From Dendrocalamus latiflorus (Eukaryota > Streptophyta > Magnoliopsida > Poales > Poaceae), in the NCBI GenBank assembly GCA_017311315.1, contig CM029617.1, positions 14,861,455 through 14,925,454 of the forward strand: a DNA stretch of 64,000 nucleotides. The letters are read 5' to 3'. The notes beneath the pieces were generated by a model. It was not told the DNA's origin and searched no databases. It worked only from the letters and a program-made list of their open reading frames with translations. Numbering within the stretch: the first letter of the stretch is position 1; every line of letters starts with the position of its first letter. The position numbers and the translations under genes were made by a program. This document shows positions 1 to 10,310 of this stretch, piece by piece.

Positions 1-1120
1 TGTGCCGTGACGTTGGTGCGTCATTGGCGGTGGTTATACAAAATTGGTTTTCACTTGGGCGATTGATCGTGCAGTAAAGGGGGTGCAGGTTGCACATTGG
101 GATGTGGATGTTTCGCCTGGGTATTACTTAAGGACTTAACTTTGTGCGCCATTGATCTGAGCTTTACCGTGCAAACCACATGTCTAGTATGGGATAGACC
201 TGGCATAATAATTTGTGAAGTCTCAACTTTGGTTTCACTACTGATGTTGTTGTGGCGCAAGAGGGGGCAATTATCGACTAGGGGGATTTACCCTACTCGA
301 CGGCGAAACCTTAGCGAGTGGGATCGGGTTGAGATGGATCATTGTAAAAGCCTTGTTGTGATTATCTTTAACGTGAGGATTTTCACATCGTGTGGGTACA
401 GTTGTGCAACCTCTGCAGAGTGTAAAACTATTCGAATAGCCGTGTCCTCGGTCATGGACAATGCTCGGTGATTTCACACGAGGTATAGTTGTTCTTGGAA
501 AATTTGGTAGTTGATCAGTGGATGGTTAATTCACTGTTGGTTTAGCTTGTGGATGGGGAGTCCATAAGTAGTTTACTTCAATTCCTTTGATTATTTATTA
601 TTGATTTATTTACAATTCGCCTTCAATCTATTTATGGTAATTTCGAATGCTGTTTTATGCAAATTAACCCTTTCAGCTTTCCATTGTTAAGCCTTGCATA
701 TTATATTGCATCATTTGTTACAAACGGCTTGCTGAGTACCAATGTACTCACGGCTTTATGCCTATGTTGCTCAGTTGAGGATGAAGAGTGCTACCAGCAG
801 GAGGTTCCAGGAGGAGAGTACTTCGACGACTACGAGTTCTAGGCTTCGCTCCCCACTCGATTGCCTGTGGGCATGTCGATTGGCCACTACGTTTTATTTT
901 GGATTTCCGCTGCTAGTTTTGTTAAGCCCTAAGGCTATTGAGATTGTAAGCTTGACCATAAGGTCATACTTTTGGGTATTGATTAATAATTTGAATTTCC
1001 CTTATTTAATATCGTGATTGTGGTGATGATTACCTCTATGTTTGACTGTGTGCACTAGCGTGATCCTGGACTAGTGCAGTACACACAGAGAGTCCGGATT
1101 TGCATATTCGGGTCTCGACA
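1..1120 (+). mobile_element. Left LTR (3' part) of a Ty3/gypsy chromovirus element
   Basis: This is the last 1120 bases of a long terminal repeat whose start lies left of the window. It matches 6785-7904 base for base by eye, except G74/A6858 and C162/A6946. It ends in TCTCGACA and is followed four bases later by a primer binding site, so it is the 5' LTR. With the complete copy on the right, the full LTR is 3089 bp. Short ORFs inside it recur in the other copy and have no recognisable product. Confidence 0.95.
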
Positions 1121-1124
1121 GAGA

Positions 1125-1136
1125 TGGTATCAGAGC
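1125..1136 (+). other. Primer binding site (tRNA-iMet type)
   Basis: TGGTATCAGAGC lies four bases after the LTR end. It is the common plant LTR-retrotransposon primer site complementary to the 3' end of initiator methionine tRNA. It fixes the element's orientation as plus and marks the start of the internal domain. Confidence 0.92.
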
Positions 1137-1775
1137 CAAATTGACTGCAGGACGAAGCCCTAGATAGAGTGGTCGCATTAGCAAGATTTCAAAATTTATT
1201 TTCTAAATCAAATCAACCAAATGATTGTCTAGTAATTCTTGATTCTTACCTCATTCTTAGGATTCTTACTCCTTGTCTCCTCTGAAATATTGTTTTCAAA
1301 ACTTAATTTGACTTCTTATCCCTATAATGTCCATAGATGTCTCGAATATCCCTCGACCAAAGTGAAAGTTGGCATGGAATTCTTCAAGCTGTGATGTGAA
1401 GTTTGGCTCAAGGAAGCACCCAATATGTCAAGAAAAGATTGAAGATTTCCGTGAAGATTAGGAGCCATTAGATTTGAACCCTGTTATAGTTTTTAGCATC
1501 GTGTAGATCGTCTTGCTTCTTACTTGCCGTTGAGTGTGAGGTGAGCTGCAGTTTTGCTTCTAGCATTATGATGCAGTCATGTCAAAATCTTTTTGTGGAG
1601 TTTATCGCTTCTTTTGTTAGCCTTTTCGGCTAAGTGTCTGCTTAGTTTAGGGTTGCCATTAGAATATCCCCCTTAGACGAACTTACCGCTTACCTTTGCT
1701 TTTCCCTCTTACCTATTGAGCCTTCAGAAGTCAGTTCGCAACAAATGGTCTTTCTTTTAGAGCAGCAGCAGAGCA
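1137..1775 (+). mobile_element. Leader of the chromovirus element; gag and protease missing
   Basis: Between the primer site and the reverse transcriptase there are only about 640 bases. No gag-like reading frame, CCHC zinc knuckle or aspartic protease motif is seen. Intact Tekay/Del elements normally have well over 1.5 kb of gag and protease here. The sequence is AT-rich leader, then a short CAG-rich stretch just before the pol frame opens near 1776. I infer an internal deletion that removed gag and most of protease. Confidence 0.75.
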
Positions 1776-2795
1776 GTGCCCTTGACCAGCTCCGATGGGA
1801 GGAAAGTGCAGTTTTCAGGTAGCATGAATCAGCCAGAGCAGGTAATGGTTTGTCAGATCAAGGGAATTCAGTTGGAGGATGTGCCAATTATCAGGGAGTA
1901 CCCCGATGTGTTTCCAGATGATCTTCCAGGGATGCCACCAGAGCGAGAGGTTGAGTTTTTGATCGAGTTGGTACCCGGTACCTCTCCGATTTCCAAAAGA
2001 CCCTACCGGATGCCAGCAAATGAGTTAGCAGAACTCAAGAAGCAGATTCAAGAGCTTTTGGACAAAGGTTATGTCAGGCCCAGTTCGTCCCCGTGGGGAG
2101 CGCCAGTCTTGTTTGTGAAAAAGAAGGATGGCAGCCAGCGCATGTGTGTGGACTACCGAGCACTTAATGAGGTCACCATCAAGAACAAGTACCCGTTGCC
2201 CAGGATTGATGATTTGTTTGATCAGCTCAGGGGAGCAGGAGTTTTCTCCAAGATTGACTTGAGGTCAGGTTACCATCAGATAAGGATTCGACAGGAGGAC
2301 ATACCTAAGACAGCATTTTCGACTCGTTACGGGTTGTATGAGTTCACAGTGATGTCTTTTGGTTTGACCAATGCTCCAGCCTATTTTATGTACCTGATGA
2401 ATAAGGTGTTCATGGAATATTTGGATAAGTTTGTCGTAGTGTTCATTGACGACATTCTGATCTACTCCAGGGATGAGAGAGAGCATGAGGAACATCTGAG
2501 ATTGGTATTGCAGAAATTAAGGGACCATCAGTTGTATGCCAAGTTTAGCAAATGTGAGTTTTGGATGAAGGAGGTCGCCTTCCTAGGCCATGTGATGTCC
2601 GCAAAGGGAGTTGCTGTTGACCCCGGAAAGGTCAAGGATGTTTTGGTTTGGCAGTCACCTTCTTCGGTGACTCAGATCAGGAGTTTTCTGGGTATGGCTG
2701 GTTATTACCGTCGTTTCATCGAGGGATTTTCCAGTGTAGCCAAGCCACTTACCCAATTGCTCAAAAAAAGAAAAGAAATTTGTTTGGACGCCTGA
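1776..2795 (+). pseudogene. Ty3/gypsy reverse transcriptase (5' part of pol, broken)
   Basis: The 339-codon frame encodes a gypsy reverse transcriptase. A linker with YPDVFPDDLPGMPP (about residues 43-56) leads into the RT fold, with CVDYRALNEVT, FSKIDLRSGYHQI, and the catalytic box FIDDILIYS near residues 223-231. The frame ends at a TGA at 2793. The preceding run of seven A residues (about 2764-2770) looks like a one-base gain: the motif expected at this point is readable in the neighbouring frame, and the original frame is recovered near 2845. The first methionine is only where the frame opens; upstream gag-protease is deleted. Alone it cannot make a full polyprotein. Confidence 0.9.
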
Positions 2796-4766
2796 GTGCG
2801 AGAAAAGCTTTCAGAAGTTGAAGGAAAGTTTGACTACAGCCCCAGTGCTATATTGCCAGATTTAAACAAGGATTTTGAGATTTATTGCGATGCCTCACGC
2901 AAGGGTTTGGGTTGTGTACTGATGCAGGAAAAGAGAGTGGTAGCGTATGCCTCGCGCCAGTTGAGACCGCATGAGGAGAATTACCCTACCCACGACTTAG
3001 AGCTAGCAGCCGTAGTGCATGCTTTGAAAATTTGGAGGCACTATCTCTTGGGTAATAGATGTGAGGTTTATACGGATCACAAGAGTTTGAAATACATTTT
3101 TACCCAGTCCGAGCTTAACCTCAGGCAGAGGAGGTGGTTGGAGTTGATAAAGGATTACGATGTTGGAATCCATTATCACCCAGGGAAGACCAATGTGGTC
3201 GCAGATGCTCTGAGCAGGAAGGTTTATTGTAATTCAGTGATGGTCAAGGAGAGTCAGCCAGCCTTGCATGAGGAATTCCAAAGGCTCAGTTTGGAATTGG
3301 TTGAGGAAGGATTTTTGGCAGCAATGGAGTTGCAGCCCACTTTGGATGGTCAGATTCGTCAAGCTCAGACAGATGATGAGGCATTTCAGCGTATCAGACA
3401 GAATATGAGTGAAGGAAAAGGGTCTGGATTTTCAGAGGATGCCCAAGGAACCCTGTGGTTCAAGCAACGTTTGTGCGTGCCCAATAAGAAGGAACTAAAG
3501 GATCTGTTGCTAAAAGAAGCTCATGAGTCGTTGTACTCGATACATCCTGGCAGTACCAAGATGTACCAGGACATTAAAGAAAAATATTGGTGGCCTAGCA
3601 TGAAGCGTGAGATTGCTGAGTATGTGGCACTTTGTGATGTCTGTCAGAGAGTTAAGGCAGAGCATCAGAGGCCAGCAGGTTTGCTTCAGCCGTTGAAAAT
3701 CCCTGAGTGGAAATGGGAAGAGATTGGTATGGACTTCATAGTCGGGCTGCCTAAGACCAAAGATGGCTATGATTCGATTTGGGTCATCGTAGACCGATTG
3801 ACCAAGGTTGCTCACTTCATTCCAGTGAAGACAACCTACTCAGGTGACAGATTGGCAGAGCTGTATATGTCGAGGATTGTCAGTTTGCATGGAGTGCCCA
3901 AGAAAATAGTGTCAGATCGAGGGTCCCAGTTCACTTCTCGGTTTTGGGGTAGTTTCCATGAGGTTATGGGAACGCACCTGAATTTCAGTACCGCATACCA
4001 TCCCCAGACAGATGGTCAGACAGAACGAGTCAATCAGATTCTTGAGGATATGTTGAGAGCATGTGTGCTAGATCATGGACCTAAGTGGGACAGCTGTTTG
4101 CCTTTTGCAGAGTTTTCCTACAACAATAGTTATCAGGCAAGTTTGCAGATGTCACCATTTGAAGCACTCTACGGCAGGAAATGCAGGACCCCTCTCAATT
4201 GGAAAGAGACAGGGGAAGGTCAGGTGTTTGGTCCAGATTGCTTAAAAGAGGCTGAGGACAAGGTCCGTTTGATTCAGGAGAGGTTGAGGACTGCCCAGGC
4301 CAGGCAAAAGAGCTATGCGGATACCAGACGCCGAGAGCTGAGTTTTGAGCCAGATGATTTTGTGTATCTCAGGATCACACCATTCAAAGGTGTGAAGAGA
4401 TTTCAGCAAAAGGGAAAGCTTGCACCAAGGTATGTCGGTCCGTTCAGAATTTTGAAACGCAGGGGAGAGGTTGCTTATCAATTGGAGCTACCTGCGTCCT
4501 TCAGTGGGGTACATGATGTTTTCCATGTGTCCCAGCTGAAGAAGTGTTTGAGAGTGCCAGAGGAGGCTGTGCCAGTTGAGGCAATTGATCTTCAGGAGGA
4601 TCTGTCCTACAAAGAGCGTCCTGTCAAAATCTTGGATGTGTCAGAGAGAGTCACCCGGAATAAAGTTGTTCGCTTTTGCAAAGTTCAGTGGAGCAATCAC
4701 TCCGAGGAGGAAGCCACCTGGGAGCGCGAAGAGGATCTCAAGGCAGAGTTTCCGAACCTATTCTAG
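2796..4766 (+). pseudogene. Ty3/gypsy RNase H - integrase - chromodomain (3' part of pol)
   Basis: A 656-codon open frame, in the same frame as the RT and separated from it by one TGA. In order it shows RNase H (FEIYCDASRKGLGCVLMQ, then YTDHKSLKYIF), the HHCC zinc domain of integrase (paired His then CDVCQ), and an integrase core with the DDE residues in MDFIVGLP, SDRGSQF and PQTDGQTERVNQILEDM. A GPY/F module (PRYVGPFRIL) follows, then a C-terminal chromodomain (PVKILDVSERV to ATWEREEDLKAEF). The chromodomain and 3 kb LTRs place it among chromoviruses, most like Tekay/Del. No stop interrupts it after 2796. Integration would need a polyprotein it can no longer make, so any recent movement was probably helped by intact relatives. 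Confidence 0.93.
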
Positions 4767-4799
4767 TAGTGAGCCCGGATCTCGGGGTCGAGATCCCGT

Positions 4800-4815
4800 T
4801 TAAGGGGGTAAGGTT
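4800..4815 (+). other. Polypurine tract region
   Basis: A purine-rich stretch (AAGGGGGTAAGG) lies immediately before the right LTR's TGTAAC. This is where plus-strand DNA synthesis of an LTR retrotransposon is primed. Confidence 0.6.
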
Positions 4816-5271
4816 TGTAACATCCTGATTTTTCTGGAGTTTATAAAGTGCAATTTTCAAAAAATTAATTTTCTGGAATTTTCTGAAATTAATTAAAGCT
4901 TAAATGGAATTTTATGAATTAAAAGGATTTAATATGATTAAGTCAAACATTAACATTTGCCAAAAATATTTTATTTGAGTTCTTGGTGTCTCAAGGAATT
5001 TAATGGTATTTTTGGTGAATTTTCTGGATTTAATTGCTATTTTCTAGAGCTCAAAAGAATTTATTTGAATTTCTGGAAAAAGAAAAAAGAAAAGAAAAGG
5101 AAAAACCACCGAACCGGCCGGTGGGCCAAACCCACCGAACCGGCCCGGTCCGACCGCCGGCCCAACGCGCGCCCGCGCCCGCCTCCCTCCGTTGGATGGA
5201 CGACACACGTCGGCCATCCGAGCGCCTCCCCTCGCCCGCGCGCCATCGCTGCCGCTCGCTCTCCCGTGCCG

Positions 5272-5296
5272 CTGACAGGTGGGGCCCACCTGTCAG
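5272..5296. repeat. 25-bp palindrome (CTGACAGGTGGG / CCCACCTGTCAG)
   Basis: Two 12-base arms are exact reverse complements around one base, about 60 bases upstream of the LTR TATA-like box. The right half, GGGCCCACCTGTCAG, recurs in the related LTR near 40005-40020 and in altered form near 39182-39198. It may be a promoter element. Confidence 0.7.
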
Positions 5297-5355
5297 AGAC
5301 TGAATCCGGCCCGGACGCGGTGTCCGTGCCACGTCAGCCCTCGCGCCGCCCGGGG

Positions 5356-5363
5356 TATTTAAT
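5356..5363 (+). promoter_or_regulatory. TATA-like box of the right LTR
   Basis: TATTTAAT stands alone in very GC-rich DNA about 540 bases into the LTR. Two related LTRs have TATAAAT in the matching context (39443 and 22798), so this is the likely core promoter and U3/R would end shortly downstream. Confidence 0.55.
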
Positions 5364-5859
5364 GGGCGCGGACCCCGAGGTTCGCCGCCAGCCGCAGCCG
5401 CCTTCGCCCCGTGCGCAACCGCCGCGCCCTCGGTTCCGCTGTCGCCGCCGTTCGCCGCCGTGCGCCGCCGCCGTCCGCCGTCGTCGCCGGTGAGCCCCGC
5501 CGCGCCCTCGGTTCCGCCGTCGCCGCCGTTCGCCGTCGTTCCGCAGCCGCCGTCTCCGCCGCCGTCGTCGTCGTCGTTGCCGCCAGCCGCCTCCGCCGCC
5601 GGGACGCCCCGCGCCTCCTCGGTCGCCGGCCAGCCGCCGTCGCGCCGCCGCCGCCCGCGCTCCGCCGCCGCCCGCGCTCCGCGCCGCCAGCGGACACCCG
5701 CGCCAGCGCCCGTCGCCTCGGTCCCTGCGCCCGCGTGCGTCAGCGCTGACGCCAGCCGTGCCCGCCGCTTCGCCTTCCCGTGGACGCCGTCCACCGTGAG
5801 CCGTGCCACTGACAAGCCAGGCCCACCGGTCAGTCGTGGTCCGTAGACCCGTGAGCCGA

Positions 5860-6075
5860 TCTGGCCACGTCAGCAGCCGAGTCAGCCGAGCCACGTCAGC
5901 CCTAGGCCGACGTGTCATGCCACGTCAGCGCCACGTGGGTGCCACGTCAGCAGCCGAGCCGTCCCAGGTGCCACGTCAGCCGCCACGTCAGCATGCCACG
6001 TCACCTGCCACGCCAGCTGCCACGTCAGCCTACCCGCACACGTGTCAGCCCAGTCAGCTGCCACGTCAGCCCTAG
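5860..6075 (+). repeat. Array of nine CCACGTCA boxes in the LTR
   Basis: By eye there are eight CCACGTCAGC and one CCACGTCACC in about 215 bases, mixed with CAGCCGAGTCAGC-like spacers; one more lies near 5331. The reverse complement, GCTGACGTGG, contains the ACGT core recognised by plant bZIP factors. The boxes are spaced irregularly, so this is not a simple tandem repeat. Confidence 0.8.
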
Positions 6076-7904
6076 TCGCTTGCGCCAGCAGCCCAGTCAG
6101 CCGCACTGTTCCGTGCGCCGAGTCCACCGTGGACCCAGCTCTCCGTGCGCCCGGTCCACAGCACAGTGCACTTTTCCAATTTCCCCGAATTTCTGTAGAT
6201 TTAATTTTTCCAGAGCCCCGTTCTCCCTCGTCCTAGCTCCGATTGACCCGATTCTTCTTCCTAAATTCATCTAAAATTGAGCTCTATCTTTTGGTTCAGG
6301 TTTGAGAATTTTTGGAGTTCATTTGAATTTTATTTGAGTTTATTTTTGTCTCTTCGTCTGTTTCCTCTCCCGTTAGATCGCGCGTTCGAAGGAGCAGAAG
6401 TTGGATTTGAAGTTCAAGAACTGTCAACTGAGCAAGGCCAAGGCAAGTCGTGTCCTTTGATCATGTTGAACCCAGTTTGCAATCTATTACTTAAATATTT
6501 TGTTTTAAATTACAATGCATTGCTACTTTATTATAAAACCCTTGTATTGGTAGTTAATGACCTAATTGATTATTTCCTTCTTGATAATTTGAATGCCATG
6601 ATGCCATTGTCACCATAGGATGGGGAACTTTTATTAGTGATGCTATGTTACGATCACATTTGGGTTGGTACGATTAGTATGCTTATCCATGCTTTTAGTA
6701 TCGCTTGGGTTCATCATCACATGTGATTAATTAATTTGACTTAATGGGATATTGAATCGTGGTTGGTACCACTGTTATAAAACTTGTGCCGTGACGTTGG
6801 TGCGTCATTGGCGGTGGTTATACAAAATTGGTTTTCACTTGGGCGATTGATCGTGCAATAAAGGGGGTGCAGGTTGCACATTGGGATGTGGATGTTTCGC
6901 CTGGGTATTACTTAAGGACTTAACTTTGTGCGCCATTGATCTGAGATTTACCGTGCAAACCACATGTCTAGTATGGGATAGACCTGGCATAATAATTTGT
7001 GAAGTCTCAACTTTGGTTTCACTACTGATGTTGTTGTGGCGCAAGAGGGGGCAATTATCGACTAGGGGGATTTACCCTACTCGACGGCGAAACCTTAGCG
7101 AGTGGGATCGGGTTGAGATGGATCATTGTAAAAGCCTTGTTGTGATTATCTTTAACGTGAGGATTTTCACATCGTGTGGGTACAGTTGTGCAACCTCTGC
7201 AGAGTGTAAAACTATTCGAATAGCCGTGTCCTCGGTCATGGACAATGCTCGGTGATTTCACACGAGGTATAGTTGTTCTTGGAAAATTTGGTAGTTGATC
7301 AGTGGATGGTTAATTCACTGTTGGTTTAGCTTGTGGATGGGGAGTCCATAAGTAGTTTACTTCAATTCCTTTGATTATTTATTATTGATTTATTTACAAT
7401 TCGCCTTCAATCTATTTATGGTAATTTCGAATGCTGTTTTATGCAAATTAACCCTTTCAGCTTTCCATTGTTAAGCCTTGCATATTATATTGCATCATTT
7501 GTTACAAACGGCTTGCTGAGTACCAATGTACTCACGGCTTTATGCCTATGTTGCTCAGTTGAGGATGAAGAGTGCTACCAGCAGGAGGTTCCAGGAGGAG
7601 AGTACTTCGACGACTACGAGTTCTAGGCTTCGCTCCCCACTCGATTGCCTGTGGGCATGTCGATTGGCCACTACGTTTTATTTTGGATTTCCGCTGCTAG
7701 TTTTGTTAAGCCCTAAGGCTATTGAGATTGTAAGCTTGACCATAAGGTCATACTTTTGGGTATTGATTAATAATTTGAATTTCCCTTATTTAATATCGTG
7801 ATTGTGGTGATGATTACCTCTATGTTTGACTGTGTGCACTAGCGTGATCCTGGACTAGTGCAGTACACACAGAGAGTCCGGATTTGCATATTCGGGTCTC
7901 GACA

Positions 7905-8460
7905 GAAACCAAGAAGTTTTCTAGAGAAAACTCCGAACACACATTTCTCCGAATTCAACTTAAGGTCATGTCTTCTTAAGTTAGTGAAAGTTTGTTGTAA
8001 ATTAGAGATATAATCTCTAATGTTCATACTTTTCATGACCAAGTCATCAACATAGGCCTCTAAGTTACAACCAATTTGTGAGCTAAAAGTTTTTTGCATT
8101 AACCTTTGAAAAGGAGCACAAACATTTTTGAGACCAAATGATATTTTTATGTAACAAAAAGTTCCATATGGTATGATGAAGGAAGTTTTCTCTTCATCCT
8201 CTACTTATGCTAATCTGGTGGTACCCTGAATATGCATCTAAAAAGCTTAATAACTCACACCTGGAAGTAGAGTCAACAGGTTGATCGATACGTGGAAGGA
8301 AAAAGTCATCCTTTAGACAAGCATTATTAAGATATGTGAAATCGATACACATTCAACATTTTCTATTACTTTTTCTAACCATTATAGGACTGGCGAGCCA
8401 CTCTCGGTGGTCCACTTCACGAATAAATCCAACCTTGAGGATTTTGTCGATCTTCAACTA
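7905..8460 (-). pseudogene. Tat-type gypsy reverse transcriptase remnant
   Basis: Read on the minus strand from about 8460 to 7905, this matches the RT of Tat-lineage gypsy elements. The clearest part (about 8099-7905) has the catalytic box AYVDDLVMKS, then LKLNSEKCVFGV and KLLGF. It is cut at 7905 by the right LTR of the chromovirus element; the remaining pol must lie left of the window. Upstream parts are recognisable only in broken frames. It is a decayed copy. Confidence 0.8.
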
Positions 8461-8899
8461 GATTAAATCGCTTTTGCTTGATCAATTTTTTGTTAGGGCG
8501 GAGTGCTAGTCTATTCTCAATCGCTTCTATGGGGAAACCAGGCATGCCAGATGCCTGCCATGTGAATACATCCGAGTTTGCTCGGATGAAGGAGATGAGC
8601 GACTCTTCCTATTTGGGGTCGAGTCCCGCCCCAACCAAAAGTTTTAGAAGGTGACACTAGAATTTTAGAGTCCAAACGATGCTTTGACGTTTTTCGAAGA
8701 ATTGTCCTTGTCAAGTGGAACCTCCTTGATTTGGTTGGAGGGTTTTGTGGCCACCTTTGGTCTTGAGTGCTTGGCCTGCACAGAAGGCGGGTTAGAATTT
8801 CTAGTCAAAAGTTCATCGACTAGTTCTAGGAATTTACGATCGCATGCATAAGCCATCTTTCTATCCCCTTGAACTGTTAGAACCCCTTTTGGTCCTAGC

Positions 8900-9280
8900 A
8901 TTTTAAGACTCTAGTCATCATTATTCTTGGCTACTAGGAATTTAGCCAATACTGATCGACCATGAATCATGTTATATGCGGCCTCAAAGTCTACCACATC
9001 GAATAAGATTCTTTCGGTTCGAAAGTTATCTAGGCTTCTGAATGTAATTAGTAGGGAAACTTGCCCTATAAATTTGGCAATAGATCCTAGGACTATGCCA
9101 TGAAAGACGTACTTCACAGCTTTACTTTTGACTTGGAAACTTGTATTTCTTGTAAAGCTCCCATAAATAGAATATTGAGAGAATCACCACCATCTACTAA
9201 AAATCAATTAACTTTGCAATTATTTATGGTAGGTTCTATGACAACAAGGAACCTATCTGGTTAAGTTGAAGGAATGGGGC
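8900..9280 (-). pseudogene. Tat-type protease/RT-linker remnant
   Basis: The minus-strand frame 9117-8911 has the Tat linker after the aspartic protease: GQVSLLITFRSLDNFRTE, then FDVVDFEAAYNMIHGR and LAKFLVAKN. In Tat elements this block links protease to RT, and its position and strand fit the RT remnant at 7905-8460. The preceding protease is spread over broken frames up to about 9280. Confidence 0.7.
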
Positions 9281-9779
9281 TATCTTTCTGACTGAAGGAG
9301 ATGGTTGTTTTTGACCACCTAGATGGCTTGATAGCGATCAATGCTTCGGTGAGGTTTACTTTCCGCTCTACAGTCTTCAAATGGCATCTGGACTAATAAG
9401 AGGAGGACCTACCAAATATCATGTCAACAGTGTGATGTGGCTCCTGATAGTCTATCTCTTCATCTCATCCTTGTCCTTCTTGGAGCTCGGTTCCCTGATC
9501 TCCTGAATGGAAGAGAAAGGACCCTTACCCAAGTAATAATTTTCTAACTTATTTTGTAAGGCACGACAGCTGCACAGATTATGCCTAGTCGCTTGATGAA
9601 GTGAACACCATCTTTTATTATTCTTGGATTTGTTTGTTAGATATTTTGCCTTATTTCGACTAGAATAATCCTTCTTACCCTTAGTATACTTCTCTGGAAT
9701 CGCAAGAACCTCTTTAGCGCTGGGTTTGTGATTCTTCTTACCTTTAGGAGACTTCTTGTGCTTCTTCTCTTTCTTCTCT

Positions 9780-10310
9780 AGGACGGGTTGAGAAATTTTC
9801 TATATCCGGTCGATGTCCTTGTTCCATTCAATCACTTCGCTAGCAGCTGCATAATTGTCGGCCATGTTTAATAGCTTGACAATTGTTCTTGGAGAGTTCA
9901 TCACAATGTCCTCCATAAATCGTCGATTCCTTAACCCAGTTTTGAAAGCCTAGATGACAGAGGAATCCACAACCTTTGAAATAGAATTACGAATCTGACT
10001 GAACCTCAAGATATATTGTTGAAGAGTCTCATTGGATTCTTATCGAATTCAGTGGAGATCATCTTCTTTTCTAGGGTTGTCATACATCCCCTAGAAATTT
10101 GCAATCAGCAGGTCAAAAAGCCGCTCCCAGGTGTAGATTGATCTGACCAGTTGGTTGAGCAACCATGATCAGGTAGATCCCTTGAGAACTATGGGCAAGT
10201 AATTCGCCATCACATTATCATCACCTCCTACGGCTCTTATGGTATTGTTGTAAATCTGCAGAAATTCTCATGGATTTTGCTTTGCATCTAATTTCTTGAG
10301 ATTTGTTGGT
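9780..10310 (-). pseudogene. Tat-type gag remnant
   Basis: Translation from about 10310 downward gives a recognisable retrotransposon gag core in one main frame, with several stops: NNTIRAVGGDDNVMANYLPI, LKGST, SIYTWERLFDLLIANF and QQYILRFSQIRNSI. These match the capsid region of Tat/Retand gag. At least four in-frame stops make it non-coding now. Confidence 0.75.

Larger units (their letters stand above)
4816..7904 (+). mobile_element. Complete right LTR (3089 bp) of the chromovirus element
   Basis: It runs from TGTAACATCC to TCTCGACA. The first part is AT-rich; 5100-5800 is extremely GC-rich; 5860-6075 carries repeated CCACGTCAGC boxes; the rest is ordinary. Two differences in the 1120 comparable bases of the left LTR give about 0.2 percent divergence. 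At a commonly used grass LTR rate (1.3e-8 per site per year) that is very roughly 0.07 million years. The bases after it (GAAAC, 7905-7909) should be one copy of the 5-bp target duplication; its partner is outside the window. The LTR lies inside the RT of a minus-strand Tat element. Confidence 0.95.

Noticed and set aside
97..471. 124-codon frame in the left LTR, repeated at 6881-7255
   Set aside because: It is present in both LTR copies only because they are duplicates, with no motif and no support as a gene.
5044..6274. Large overlapping frames on both strands (up to 254 codons) in the GC-rich part of the right LTR
   Set aside because: Several frames are open at once because the DNA is very GC-rich; translations are Arg/Ala/Pro/Gly low complexity. 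The region is an LTR promoter.
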